Shown here: piece by piece, positions 1 through 8,578 of the stretch
How the letters are laid out: each line of letters opens with the position of its first letter
Numbering within the stretch: position 1 is the stretch's first letter
Assembly: GCF_035593345.1 (NCBI RefSeq)
Contig: NZ_CP141607.1
Span: 43,562-107,561, forward strand
DNA length: 64,000 nucleotides
Direction: 5' to 3'
From: Lelliottia sp. JS-SCA-14
GTDB lineage: Bacteria > Pseudomonadota > Gammaproteobacteria > Enterobacterales > Enterobacteriaceae
Translations under genes and position numbers: made by a program
Notes under the pieces: generated by a model
What the model was told of the DNA's origin: nothing
The model's input: only the letters and a program-made list of their open reading frames with translations
Database searches by the model: none

Positions 1-2
1 AT

Positions 3-2108
3 GAAACTATTTCTATTTCAAAAGGAACAGGGATTTTGGTTGATGGCGGTGCATCTGCATCCACGTTAACAAACCAGTCATCGATTAATGTCCACGATGG
101 TATCGCAGGTATTCATTTGCAGAATGGCGCGAAACTGAATGCCTCAGGCAGCGGGAGCATCACCACTAACGGCACGGCTGACGGTATCTTGCTGGGAACC
201 GGCGCTGTAGGCGCAGAGCTTGGCGCGAGCCTGATCGCAATTCAGGGGACAGGTAGTGGGATCCACAATACCCAGTCAGGGGCGTTGACCACGCTGAACG
301 GGACAACGATTGTTGCCAATACGGGTTCTGCAATTCTGAACGACGCGAACGCCACGTTTACTGGCTCGAATACCTCACTCGATTCCAGTAAAGGCTGGGC
401 GATACAGAACAATCAGAATCAGGTCGATATTCATCTGGCTAACAGCGTTGTGTCTGGAGAATCGGGCGTGTTGTTGACTCAGACAGATGCTATGACAAAT
501 CTGGATATGACATCAGGCACGCTTAATGGCCGAATTAAAACGGATAGTGCAACAGCTAATATTGCGCTGAAAAACTCCAGTATCTGGAACATGTCTACCG
601 ATTCAAACGTAACGTCATTGATTAACGATAAAAGTGCGGTCAACTTTGCACAGGGAGGTGCATTTAAAACCCTAACTGTAAACGGGAATTACACCGGTAA
701 TGATGGTGTGCTCATAATGAATACATCGCTTGGTGATGATAACTCTCCGACAGATCGTCTCATTGTGGAAGGTGACACCTCCGGAAATACGCAGGTATCG
801 GTAGCAAATGCAGGCGGCAGCGGGGCGCGAACCTTAAACGGGATTGAACTGATTACGGTAAACGGTAATTCGCAGGGCGTGTTCAGTCAGGCGGGCCGTA
901 TTGTTGCCGGGGCCTACGATTATTCTCTGGTTCGCGGAAAAGGAGATAACGATAAAAACTGGTATTTAACGAATTATGAGACGCCGGTCGATCCAATTGT
1001 ACCGGTGGATCCAACAGTACCCGTAGTACCAGTGGATCCTGTAGTACCTGTCGTGCCAGTGGACCCTGTAGCACCCGTAGTACCAGTGGATCCTGTAAAA
1101 CCGGTTAATCCTGCGAAACCCGTTTACAGACCAGAAATGGGTTCATACAGTGCTAATCTGGCAGCAGCTAATAACATGTTCGTGCTTCGTTTGCACGATC
1201 GTCTTGGTGAAACCCAGTATACCGATATGCTGACTGGGGAGAAAAAAGTGACCAGCATGTGGATGAGGAACGTCGGTGGTCACACACGATTTAAAGATCG
1301 GTCAGGTCAGCTGAATACGCAGTCAAATCGTTATGTCTTGCAAATGGGTGGCGATATAGCCCAGTGGAGTAATAATGGAAATGATCGCACCCATATTGGT
1401 CTGATGGCAGGTTACGGAAACGAACACAGTAATACGCGTTCACACCAAAGTCATTATCGGTCCGATGGTTCAGTTAATGGTTATAGCGCTGGCGTATATG
1501 GAACCTGGTATGCGAACGAGGAAGATAAGAGTGGTTTGCATATTGACAGTTGGGTGCAATACAGCTGGTTCGATAATACGGTTAAAGGAGAGGGCATTGC
1601 TGCTGAAAAATACAAGTCAAAAGGATTTACGGGATCGTTAGAGAGTGGATATACCTTCAATATGGGTACCTTTAAAGGTAGCCAGGGTAGTACAAATGAA
1701 TGGTATATCCAGCCGAAAGCACAGGTTATCTGGATGGGGGTGAAAGCAGACTCTCACGAAGAATCAAATGGTTCGAAGGTAACAGGGGAAGGTGATGGTA
1801 ACATTCAAACGCGTGTTGGGGTGAGAACATACATTAAAGGCCATCATAAAATAGATGAAGGAAAGCAACGTGAATTCCAACCGTTCATTGAAGCAAACTG
1901 GATCCACAACACTCGTGAGTTTGGCGCAACAATGAACGGTGTGACCAATAAGATTGAGGGGAGCCGCAATCTGGGGGAAATTAAGACTGGCGTAGAGGGC
2001 ATGGTAAACCCTAATCTGAATTTATGGGGCAACGTTGCTGTTCAAGTGGGAGATAAAGGGTATAGTGATACCTCAGCGATGATAGGTGTTAAATACAGTT
2101 TTAAATAA
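3..2108 (+). CDS. Autotransporter (type Va secretion), 5'-truncated by window edge
   Basis: The reading frame is open from the left edge, so the N-terminus, including any signal peptide, is missing. The first ~315 visible residues are rich in Gly, Ser, Thr and Asn with short repeated beta-strand patterns (for example [14 protein letters not shown]), as in pertactin/AIDA-like beta-helix passengers. A Pro-Val-Asp repeat linker follows at about 984-1120. The remaining ~310 residues form an autotransporter beta-barrel with alternating aromatic strands, ending YSFK. The barrel would sit in the outer membrane and expose the passenger, typically an adhesin. The adhesin role is an inference. No catalytic motif is seen in the visible passenger. 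Confidence 0.9.
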   Translation, partial: ETISISKGTGILVDGGASASTLTNQSSINVHDGIAGIHLQNGAKLNASGSGSITTNGTADGILLGTGAVGAELGASLIAIQGTGSGIHNTQSGALTTLNGTTIVANTGSAILNDANATFTGSNTSLDSSKGWAIQNNQNQVDIHLANSVVSGESGVLLTQTDAMTNLDMTSGTLNGRIKTDSATANIALKNSSIWNMSTDSNVTSLINDKSAVNFAQGGAFKTLTVNGNYTGNDGVLIMNTSLGDDNSPTDRLIVEGDTSGNTQVSVANAGGSGARTLNGIELITVNGNSQGVFSQAGRIVAGAYDYSLVRGKGDNDKNWYLTNYETPVDPIVPVDPTVPVVPVDPVVPVVPVDPVAPVVPVDPVKPVNPAKPVYRPEMGSYSANLAAANNMFVLRLHDRLGETQYTDMLTGEKKVTSMWMRNVGGHTRFKDRSGQLNTQSNRYVLQMGGDIAQWSNNGNDRTHIGLMAGYGNEHSNTRSHQSHYRSDGSVNGYSAGVYGTWYANEEDKSGLHIDSWVQYSWFDNTVKGEGIAAEKYKSKGFTGSLESGYTFNMGTFKGSQGSTNEWYIQPKAQVIWMGVKADSHEESNGSKVTGEGDGNIQTRVGVRTYIKGHHKIDEGKQREFQPFIEANWIHNTREFGATMNGVTNKIEGSRNLGEIKTGVEGMVNPNLNLWGNVAVQVGDKGYSDTSAMIGVKYSFK
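984..1120 (+). repeat. Proline-rich tandem repeat in the autotransporter
   Basis: About 27-bp imperfect direct repeats encode [13 protein letters not shown] units between passenger and barrel. The linker reads as PVDP and VVPV units followed by KPVNPAKPV. Such repeats can expand or contract by slippage and change the distance between passenger and membrane. Confidence 0.8.
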
Positions 2109-2506
2109 TTCCACTGGATAATACAGAGTGCATCCCAAAAGCTGTTAACCAGTTGATTAAGATGCGCTTTTTATACATCATTATCAGAGCAGCCCCAAAG
2201 CGAATACATAGATAGTCTTATTGCACTACGGTGAATCCTAAAAAACATTTCATATATTGCATTGGGTAATAAATAATATACCATGGTTTTACCTTGGTGG
2301 AAAAACCATGTTTTATTCAATTATCTATGCTTAATTGATTTCAAAATTTGGCGATTTATTCAATTAGATCGCAATTTTTAAAAAAAATAGACGTTAAGGT
2401 GGAAATGCCATTCCAGTCAAATTTTTTAGAAAGAATCAGCTAAAAGTGATTGTGAGTTGCATGCTATTTCGATTTTCTTAAAAGAATTCTATATAGTGAC
2501 ACAAGA
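2109..2506. other. AT-rich intergenic region
   Basis: No coding sequence is seen. It holds one good hairpin (2282-2318, listed separately) and a strongly AT-rich stretch before the LuxR-type gene at 2507, where that gene's promoter must lie. No confident -35/-10 pair could be assigned. Confidence 0.6.
2282..2318 (+). terminator. Intrinsic terminator downstream of autotransporter
   Basis: Stem CATGGTTTT / AAAACCATG (2282-2290 with 2302-2310, 11-nt loop) is followed by TTTTATT. It lies about 170 bp beyond the autotransporter stop and separates it from the LuxR-type gene. Confidence 0.65.
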
Positions 2507-3106
2507 ATGAATAAATTCAATCTAATTGTAAAAGGCGAAAACAAATATGCAGTTTTAGGTGGTTATAGCATTGCCAAAAACTTCATTAAAAATAATGCAT
2601 CATCAAAACAAATTTCTATGTATGTTTTCGATGATGAAGCAGGGGGGTTAGATACAAGTCATGCGCTTTTGACCCTTTCATTTACTCCAGTAATTATCAT
2701 CTGTAGTGAACGGCTGTATTATGTTTTGCGTAAATTACCCGCCACAATGAATAAACTTGTAATCAGTATGAATGAAAAGGTTGATATAATCATTGATAAA
2801 ATAACAAGATATATCATGCAGTTTAGCAATGTTTTCAACTACTCATTCTTCAAGGAGTGGTGTTCAAATTGTTTGGTCATCTCGCCAAGGGAATTACAGT
2901 TTATTAAGTATTTCCTTGAAGGTAAGGGTACGCATGAAATGATAATGACATCTAATCTTTCGTGGCAGCGCATATACTCAATAAAGAGATCGATAATGGA
3001 TAAAGTCGGTGCTAAAACTGAAAGCGATTTATACAGTATATTAAGATCACTGATTTTCTATATCAGCATGCTGAATATGAAGTCCGTGCAGAATAATACA
3101 TTTTAG
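2507..3106 (+). CDS. LuxR-type HTH transcriptional regulator
   Basis: A 199-residue protein whose last third is a LuxR/FixJ-type helix-turn-helix: ISPRELQFIKYFLEGKG opens the domain as the usual S-x-R-E motif, followed by QRIYSIKRSIMDKVGAKT as the recognition helix. The N-terminal ~120 residues match no receiver or autoinducer-binding domain I recognise, as in RcsA-type and fimbrial regulators. The following gene is 13 nt away behind AGGAGG, so it probably heads an operon with the flippase and ATP-grasp genes. It may regulate these or the upstream autotransporter. Confidence 0.75.
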   Translation: MNKFNLIVKGENKYAVLGGYSIAKNFIKNNASSKQISMYVFDDEAGGLDTSHALLTLSFTPVIIICSERLYYVLRKLPATMNKLVISMNEKVDIIIDKITRYIMQFSNVFNYSFFKEWCSNCLVISPRELQFIKYFLEGKGTHEMIMTSNLSWQRIYSIKRSIMDKVGAKTESDLYSILRSLIFYISMLNMKSVQNNTF

Positions 3107-3119
3107 CCAGGAGGGTGCA

Positions 3120-3377
3120 ATGAACAAAAGTCACAGCCTCTCATCGCGAGTACTATTAAGGCGCCGCGATAAGACGTTTTTATATAAACTCTCATTTTGG
3201 TATCTGATAGTAATTTTTTTACTATTAAGCGGAGCTATGCTTTTAGATGTTAACTATGATGCAAAAAACGTTTACTCACTATTAATAATTTATATAATAA
3301 CAATATGCTGCGCTTCTATTTTTTTTGCGATAAAAAATAGAAATATATTAAAAATTAAACATCCAAGTCCATATTGA
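3120..3377 (+). CDS. Small two-helix membrane protein
   Basis: An 85-residue protein with a basic N-terminus and two predicted membrane segments (about residues 27-44 and 52-71). A strong AGGAGG ribosome site lies just before the ATG. Its stop codon abuts the ATG of the flippase gene, so the two are translationally coupled. The family is not recognised. Context suggests a helper for flippase or polysaccharide export. Confidence 0.6.
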   Translation: MNKSHSLSSRVLLRRRDKTFLYKLSFWYLIVIFLLLSGAMLLDVNYDAKNVYSLLIIYIITICCASIFFAIKNRNILKIKHPSPY

Positions 3378-4643
3378 ATGCGAAGGATACGATTATTTGT
3401 TTCAAATCTCAATTGGATGTTATCGAACACATCATGGCAAACGGTAGAGCGGATAATATATCTCTGCTCTGTTACATACACATCCATTTTATGTGTTAAA
3501 TACATTGGTCCGTACTACTATGGAACAATCAGTTTATATTCCAATGTGTTACTATTTTCTTTAGTTATGGCGAAATTTGGTACGGATGCGATTTTCTACA
3601 AAGATTTAAAAAACATAAATAAAAAATACTGGGTTGGTAACCTTATTCTAATGCGTACGTGCACTGGAGTGGTTATCAATACGGCTGTGCTTTTATTTAT
3701 CATAGTGTTTGGAGAGGTTGACATTAGATGCTTGTATTATATTTTGGCAATATCCATTGCAATGTTAATACAGGGTGCTGATGTTGCTCTTTTGTATAAC
3801 CGTGCAAATGGTTTATACAGAAATGATGTCATGATTAATATAGTTACACTGCTAATGTCTTCTTTAGGTAAGATTCTTATCGTACATTATCGGTTATCGT
3901 TCGCACTTTTATCTTTACCGATTATTTTTGAAGTATTAGTACCCGCTGTGTATAGACTGTATTCTGGAGATGCTATTAAAGTCCAGTATGTAATAAAAAG
4001 GAGAATTATTTTATATTTCATAAGATATGGGGCGATAAATCTAATTCCAAACCTGGCTTTGCTAATTAATCAACGGACGGTTTTTTTTATTCTCGCTGCA
4101 TTGGGGAGTCGGAATATGGTTGCAGTTTATGCGGTCGCGTTTTTCATATCAAATGCAGTATTTATGCTTCCAAATATACTAACAACTACTGCAGTAGCTA
4201 AGCTCAGTAAAGTTACAGATAGTACGATTCGAATCGCAAAAACAATAAGCGTCATCCGGTTATTGTCTTTAATGTTATTGATCGCCATTTTTATAAGCCA
4301 TTACTGCGGTGAGTATCTGATACCAATGTTTCTAGGGGAGGGGTATGAAAAGCTAAATTTGATCGTCACATTGATTTTAATTTCTTTCTATTTCTCATCA
4401 ATCACAAAGCTATCTGTTAAAGTTATAAAGAGAGAGAGGTATAAATATCACTACATCATAAGCCACATTCTTACTTTCGTGGTTCATATTACATTCACAT
4501 ATTTACTTGCACTTCGATATGGGATTATCGGCGCAACATGTGGTTTTTTGTTTGCTGAATTCTTCTCGGCTACTTTTGCGAGTTATATAATATCAAAAAG
4601 AATTTTTCTTATGCACCTGAAGCTATTTTATAACAGGAGTTGA
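3378..4643 (+). CDS. Polysaccharide flippase (Wzx/MATE-like)
   Basis: A 421-residue, highly hydrophobic protein with about 12 membrane segments and short charged loops, typical of oligosaccharide flippases of the MVF/MATE superfamily. The N-terminal pattern (TSWQTVERIIYLCSVTYTSI, then IGPYYYGTISLYSN) fits the start of Wzx-type proteins (GxxxYG motif). Such proteins move undecaprenyl-linked sugar units across the inner membrane. No polymerase, chain-length regulator or ordinary glycosyltransferase gene is present in the window, so it is an orphan flippase here. Low GC sets it apart from the T6SS genes. Confidence 0.85.
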   Translation: MRRIRLFVSNLNWMLSNTSWQTVERIIYLCSVTYTSILCVKYIGPYYYGTISLYSNVLLFSLVMAKFGTDAIFYKDLKNINKKYWVGNLILMRTCTGVVINTAVLLFIIVFGEVDIRCLYYILAISIAMLIQGADVALLYNRANGLYRNDVMINIVTLLMSSLGKILIVHYRLSFALLSLPIIFEVLVPAVYRLYSGDAIKVQYVIKRRIILYFIRYGAINLIPNLALLINQRTVFFILAALGSRNMVAVYAVAFFISNAVFMLPNILTTTAVAKLSKVTDSTIRIAKTISVIRLLSLMLLIAIFISHYCGEYLIPMFLGEGYEKLNLIVTLILISFYFSSITKLSVKVIKRERYKYHYIISHILTFVVHITFTYLLALRYGIIGATCGFLFAEFFSATFASYIISKRIFLMHLKLFYNRS

Positions 4644-4646
4644 AAT

Positions 4647-5573
4647 ATGAAATCTTTTATCAAGCGTTTATATCACAGCATTCCATGGGTTTTCAAAGAT
4701 AGAATTGAGTATTACAGGAATTTCCGGTCGCTACCAAATTTAACAAAACCTATCAAGTTTACCGAGAAAGTATTATACAGAAAGAAAACAACCTGTATTA
4801 CTAATGACAACTACGCTCTGTATGCAGATAAGCTAAGAGTAAGGAACTATGTTGAGTCGAAAATTGGAAGTGCGTTTTTAATACCGTTATTGGGCACTTA
4901 CCATAGCGTTGATGAATTAAAGAAAGATTTGTACTCGCTTAAGAAATGCATTTTGAAACCTAACAATGCGTCTGGTAGTTTAATTTTTATTGACGAGGGG
5001 TTGATACCAGTTCTAGCTGCTGAAGTATTGATCACAGCATCAGTGTGGTTAAATAATGACTATTCAAGGCATAAAGGAGAATTCCATTATAAAAAAATTC
5101 AACCTGTTTTAATTGCAGAGAAAAACCTCGCTATGCAAAGTAAGAGAGTCAATGACTATAAAATACACATGTTCAGAGTGAAGGAGGGGCATGTTTTTTA
5201 TGTACTACAGATGATCGAGTATGGCTGCGTTGACCAGCGGGAAGGAAAGGGTAATACTTTCTTTTTTGTAAATAACTTGTTCTCTTCATTTGGTGACAAA
5301 ATAAAAATATTCTCTGCTGATGAAAAAAAAGCGCTTATCGAAGCGCTAAAAAACAGTGAGATTCTTCTTGGTGAGTTGGAGTACGCCAGATTCGATTGGT
5401 ACATTACCAGGCAGGGATTGTATTTCGGAGAAATAACGCTCACGCCATGTGCTGGTTTTTGTAAAGGTTTCCCAGAAGAGCTAGATCTATTAATGGGTTC
5501 TGTCTGGTGTTTACCTGACAAACATAGCAATGACGAACCAGATGGTCTGAAACAAAAGCTATTTGTAAGCTAA
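4647..5573 (+). CDS. TupA-like ATP-grasp protein
   Basis: A 308-residue protein resembling the TupA-like ATP-grasp family linked to teichuronopeptide and polysaccharide assembly. Family-like features are the N-terminal LTKPIKFTEKVLYRK segment, ADKLRVRNYVESKIG, the ATP-binding CILKPNNASGS strand-loop and the metal-binding GELEYARFDWYITRQGLYFG-E-T region near residues 240-270. ATP-grasp enzymes couple ATP to ligation of a carboxylate and an amine. The gene starts 3 nt after the flippase stop behind AGGAG. A role in decorating a surface polymer or glycan is inferred. Confidence 0.8.
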   Translation: MKSFIKRLYHSIPWVFKDRIEYYRNFRSLPNLTKPIKFTEKVLYRKKTTCITNDNYALYADKLRVRNYVESKIGSAFLIPLLGTYHSVDELKKDLYSLKKCILKPNNASGSLIFIDEGLIPVLAAEVLITASVWLNNDYSRHKGEFHYKKIQPVLIAEKNLAMQSKRVNDYKIHMFRVKEGHVFYVLQMIEYGCVDQREGKGNTFFFVNNLFSSFGDKIKIFSADEKKALIEALKNSEILLGELEYARFDWYITRQGLYFGEITLTPCAGFCKGFPEELDLLMGSVWCLPDKHSNDEPDGLKQKLFVS

Positions 5574-5619
5574 TGATCGTGATTTAGTTTTTCATTTACG
5601 ATTGACCAGATCTGGTGAT

Positions 5620-5644
5620 TTCCAGCCTGTGTAACGGGCTGGAA
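5620..5644. terminator. Hairpin between convergent genes
   Basis: Perfect 8-bp stem TTCCAGCC / GGCTGGAA lies between the ends of the ATP-grasp and MarR-type genes. There is no clear T tract on either side, so terminator function is likely from position only. Confidence 0.4.
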
Positions 5645-5655
5645 TCCTCAATACT

Positions 5656-6228
5656 TCAGGAAACATCGTTTTCTGCTTGCTGATGTTCACGACAAATCAG
5701 CATTTTGTCATCGATGCTGAGCGGTTCTTTTGTAAGCATGCAAAAAGGCATCCCGTTAACGCAGTGATGAAAATGACAGGAATGGCATAAACCAAAACTC
5801 GGTACATTATTGGTTCGCTGAATTTCCTTCAGCAGCTCCAGTAACAATATCTTCAGCGAATCTGCACGAGTACCCATTCCTGTTTCACCATCGACCAGAA
5901 ATTGCGGTGGCAGCAACGCGGTGAGCAACGTGCTGGCCGTTTCCGTCAATTGAAGATGAACACTGCGTTTATCACGGACATCCTGCGTACGAGTAATCAG
6001 CCCTTTTGCTTCAAGTATTTTTAGTGACTGCGATACGGTGCCTTTGGTCAGCCCCAGGTATTCAGTGACACCGAGTGGTGTATTAGAGTAGCGGTTGCAA
6101 CGAGCAAGATACATCAGTGCGCTAAGTTGCACCGGCTGAAGGTCAGCCAGTAGTGGATGCTGGCGAAACCACATCCGGGTCAGGCTCGAAAGCCTGTCCA
6201 GTAGGTCAAAGAGTGACATGTCATTCAT
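5656..6228 (-). CDS. MarR-family repressor with C-terminal cysteine cluster
   Basis: A 190-residue protein starting at the ATG at 6228, chosen because GGAGG lies 7 nt upstream; a longer frame to 6276 would run through an operator. The winged helix covers residues ~25-100 (PVQLSALMYLARC, then TKGTVSQSLKILEAKGLI as recognition helix and DVRDKRSVHLQLT as wing). The C-terminus carries a cluster CHSCHFHHC followed by two to three more cysteines, which could bind a metal or Fe-S cluster or act as a thiol switch. Divergent from a thioredoxin-like gene across two matching operators, so it probably represses that operon and itself in response to redox or electrophile stress. Confidence 0.85.
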   Translation of the reverse strand: MNDMSLFDLLDRLSSLTRMWFRQHPLLADLQPVQLSALMYLARCNRYSNTPLGVTEYLGLTKGTVSQSLKILEAKGLITRTQDVRDKRSVHLQLTETASTLLTALLPPQFLVDGETGMGTRADSLKILLLELLKEIQRTNNVPSFGLCHSCHFHHCVNGMPFCMLTKEPLSIDDKMLICREHQQAENDVS

Positions 6229-6248
6229 TGTAAAATCCTCCGCAAATA

Positions 6249-6267
6249 TAGTATCGATTAAATACCA
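6249..6267. promoter_or_regulatory. Probable MarR-type operator, copy 1
   Basis: TAGTATCGATTAAATACCA is an imperfect palindrome. It matches 16 of 19 positions with the reverse complement of the site at 6303-6321. It lies just upstream of the -35 of the plus-strand promoter and in the leader of the MarR gene. Confidence 0.7.
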
Positions 6268-6269
6268 TC

Positions 6270-6297
6270 TTGACAAACGTTAAAATAATCGTAGTAT
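6270..6297 (+). promoter_or_regulatory. Sigma-70-type promoter of the redox operon
   Basis: Perfect -35 TTGACA (6270-6275), 16-bp spacer, -10 TAGTAT (6292-6297). It is flanked by the two operators, so repressor bound at both would bracket RNA polymerase. Confidence 0.7.
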
Positions 6298-6302
6298 TGA
6301 AA

Positions 6303-6321
6303 TGGTATCGGATCGATACTA
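6303..6321. promoter_or_regulatory. Probable MarR-type operator, copy 2
   Basis: TGGTATCGGATCGATACTA contains the perfect 6-bp inverted repeat GTATCG/CGATAC and is the inverted counterpart of 6249-6267. It covers the expected transcription start of the thioredoxin-like gene. Confidence 0.7.
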
Positions 6322-6339
6322 AATTATGGAGTGTATTTA

Positions 6340-6570
6340 ATGTTAACAGCTCATTTTTACCATGCAGGTTGTACGGTTTGTGTTTCTGCAGAAGAAACGT
6401 TACTTAATCATCTTTCACCAAATGTTAAAGTGGAAGTCGTACATCTTGGTGAACACCCAAATAGGGTTGCCGAAGCTGAGCTTGCAGGAGTCAAATCTGT
6501 TCCTGCACTGGTCATTGACGGTAACGTGCTGCACATCAATTTCGGCGCATCTATTGAGGCGCTGAAATAA
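6340..6570 (+). CDS. Small thioredoxin/glutaredoxin-like protein
   Basis: A 76-residue single-domain protein starting at the ATG at 6340 (GGAG 9 nt upstream) rather than the GTG at 6331. It has the redox motif C-T-V-C after strand one (HAGCTVC) and the cis-proline loop VKSVPALVIDG, the two hallmarks of a thioredoxin fold. It is shorter than thioredoxin and close to glutaredoxin-like family length. It lacks a signal peptide, so is cytoplasmic. First gene of an operon with DUF2024 and Rof-like genes, probably a thiol-disulfide exchange protein under MarR control. Confidence 0.8.
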   Translation: MLTAHFYHAGCTVCVSAEETLLNHLSPNVKVEVVHLGEHPNRVAEAELAGVKSVPALVIDGNVLHINFGASIEALK

Positions 6571-6712
6571 TAGATTTACCGCCGGTAAGGGGAAAGAAGA
6601 GTGGTGTAGCACATTGCAATGTGTCCATCATGATAGAAATTCCCGCAACCGGGAGCAGGGAGGTGGCTCTGGCAATCTCCCTTCATTAGTGATTAAGAGA
6701 GGGCACGTAGTT

Positions 6713-6979
6713 ATGGAAGCTCATGTTTTTGATACTCATGTACAGACTCAAGATAGTCGTTATCTACATTTTGACGTTTTGATTGCCAGAAAAGATGTTG
6801 ACCTGGCTATGCTTTATGCCAGAGAGTGGTTGGCACGTAATGGAGTGCATAAAGCAGATATCTCACAGGATCTTTGTCATTTTTGCCATAGCGAACTCGC
6901 GTCCCAGGAGATGGTCAGTGCAATGTCCGGACAGGGGTATTTCATTATTCCAATGCAGGGATGTGAAGAATTCCGGTGA
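6713..6979 (+). CDS. DUF2024 family protein
   Basis: An 88-residue protein read from the ATG at 6713 because it begins with the family-typical MEAHVFDTHVQTQDSRYLHF; an upstream in-frame start would add an unrelated extension. It carries a C-x-x-C pair (LCHFCHS) and a conserved C-terminal segment FIIPMQGCEE. Function of the family is unknown. The CxxC fits the redox theme of its neighbours. Its stop overlaps the GTG start of the next gene (GTGA). Confidence 0.75.
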   Translation: MEAHVFDTHVQTQDSRYLHFDVLIARKDVDLAMLYAREWLARNGVHKADISQDLCHFCHSELASQEMVSAMSGQGYFIIPMQGCEEFR

Positions 6980-7260
6980 AACTCTATCAACCTGTTAATT
7001 GCGATCTCCACGATTACCTTGAGATCGCCTGTTTGTACCAGTACAAGTTGCTGATTGAATTAACTGATGGTTCATGTTTCGATGGCAAAGCGTTGACTAC
7101 CCACACAACAATTGAACGAGAGGAATTTCTGGAAATAGAGGGCAGAGAAACTCATCGGAAAATCCGCCTTGATTTTCTTTCAGCAATTACTCCCCTCTCT
7201 ACACGAGCCATTTTCGGGAAAATTATATTCGCCAGACCAGATGACATAGACTTGCTGTAG
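6976..7260 (+). CDS. Rho-binding antiterminator (Rof/YaeO-like)
   Basis: A 94-residue protein with the Rof signature near the N-terminus (YQPVNCDLHDYLEIAC), compared with Y-x-P-I-x-C-D-x-x-D-x-L-E in chromosomal Rof. A short Sm-like beta barrel follows (LLIELTDGSCFDGKA, RKIRLDFLSAITPL). Rof binds the primary RNA site of Rho and blocks termination. It starts at GTG overlapping the preceding stop, so it is translationally coupled. A second, plasmid-borne Rho inhibitor would be expected to relieve Rho-dependent silencing of AT-rich horizontally acquired genes. Confidence 0.75.
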   Translation: MKLYQPVNCDLHDYLEIACLYQYKLLIELTDGSCFDGKALTTHTTIEREEFLEIEGRETHRKIRLDFLSAITPLSTRAIFGKIIFARPDDIDLL

Positions 7261-7489
7261 TTACCAAGTGTTGATATTTATTTACTTCCGCCCCCTGAGG
7301 CAGCTGATATAAACTGATTCTCCAAACAAGAAACAGGTTGAATATCATTTCAGGGGGAACAGGAGGCTGGCATTATGGTATTGACAAATATCAACATACT
7401 TGCATGCAAATTGCATATTACACGTATTAATTTATCAATATTCATGGCTATAACGTGTCCTAATGTTATGGCCATTGACTAATTGAAAC

Positions 7490-7720
7490 TCATATTTTTC
7501 GGAAGATTTTTTCACTGCTGATAAGTTTGATACCTGCAGGGCTGCTTTCTAGGATGCGCTTTTCCTGATCAGACACAAACCTAATTGAGGACCATCCCTC
7601 CTCGGCAGAAAGAACACTCTGAAGTTTTCTGATGAGCGTTTCAGCCTGATTATTCTCGCAGTCCAGGTTGCCGATTAAGTTGTCATGGAAGTAAACACTA
7701 AGGCGGTGAGTTGTCAGCAT
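7490..7720 (-). CDS. Conserved-looking small protein of unknown function
   Basis: A 76-residue soluble protein. It starts at 7720, overlapping the last codons of the PdxY-like gene by 7 nt, with AGGAGAA placed inside that gene, so the start is well supported and coupled. I do not recognise the family. It begins MLTTHRLSVYFHDN and has mixed alpha/beta character. Confidence 0.6.
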   Translation of the reverse strand: MLTTHRLSVYFHDNLIGNLDCENNQAETLIRKLQSVLSAEEGWSSIRFVSDQEKRILESSPAGIKLISSEKIFRKI

Positions 7721-8574
7721 TCGAATTCTCCTGAGTTTAGCTTCCGAATATAAAGCATACCTGTACCGTCATTGAGTGAGTCCTGCACGCAAAGTCGAGT
7801 CAGTTCAGAGGCTGTTTCGACAGCCTTTTCAAGGGGCAAACCACTTAACAAACCTGCCGTCAGTTCTGCTGTAAAATGATCACCAGTGCCTTTTGGCGGA
7901 TTAGGTAGTGCTTCATGTTCAACAATGTGCACCATACTGGCAGAGACGCTGATGATTTTAAGCATCTGGCTGTGCTCATTATGTGAGGCACTAGTCACAA
8001 CAACCCACTGTGTTTTATCGTTAAGAAGTGTAAGGGCTGAGGTGATGATTTCTCGTTCGGTAATTAAGGTTTTACCCACCAGGCATTCAAGTTCAAAGCG
8101 GTTAGGCGTCAGGCCAGTTGCGAGCGGTAAAAGATGATTACGATACCAGTAAGTGAGATCCGGATCGACATAAAAACCCGTATCGTCGTCTCCCATAACT
8201 GGATCCACTACAATAAGTATTCTTGGATTTTCAGCCCTTATTTGGCTGAGCCATGCAAAAACTTGTTCTGCTTTCGATGTACTACCTAAGTATCCCGTAA
8301 TAACTGCACGTAACTGGGTGTCTTGTTTACGTTCCTTTATGCCCTGAAGGAAGCCGGAGAACCAAGCATCGGGAATCTCGCCGCCATAACAGCCTTGATT
8401 GTCGGGTGTGTTGCTAAGCAGGAAAGTCGGTACTGCAAGAGTGTGCCACCCATGCTTAACAAGCACGGCCAAAGCGATACTGTTACCCACACTGCCATAA
8501 ACAACCTGAGACTGAACGGAAATGATGTCGGCAGTACGGGCTAGCCGCTCTGTCTGGGGATTTCGCGGTGTCAT
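7714..8574 (-). CDS. pdxY: Pyridoxal/pyridoxamine kinase, PdxY-like
   Basis: A 286-residue protein of the usual PdxY length when started at the ATG at 8574 (AAAGGAG upstream). Family features include IISVQSQVVYGSVGNSIA at the N-terminus, the substrate region FLLSNTPDNQGCYGG, VVDPVMGDDDTGFYV, TPNRFELECLVGK and the anion-hole loop PPKGTGDHFTAELTAGLLSG with the catalytic Asp. It phosphorylates pyridoxal to PLP in the salvage pathway. It is 4 nt downstream of the YggS-like gene and divergent from a MocR-type regulator. Confidence 0.88.
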   Translation of the reverse strand: MTPRNPQTERLARTADIISVQSQVVYGSVGNSIALAVLVKHGWHTLAVPTFLLSNTPDNQGCYGGEIPDAWFSGFLQGIKERKQDTQLRAVITGYLGSTSKAEQVFAWLSQIRAENPRILIVVDPVMGDDDTGFYVDPDLTYWYRNHLLPLATGLTPNRFELECLVGKTLITEREIITSALTLLNDKTQWVVVTSASHNEHSQMLKIISVSASMVHIVEHEALPNPPKGTGDHFTAELTAGLLSGLPLEKAVETASELTRLCVQDSLNDGTGMLYIRKLNSGEFEC

Positions 8575-8578
8575 GTGC

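Noticed and set aside
984..1120. Tandem repeat as a regulatory DNA element
   Set aside because: It stays in frame and encodes a proline-rich linker, so a coding explanation is enough.
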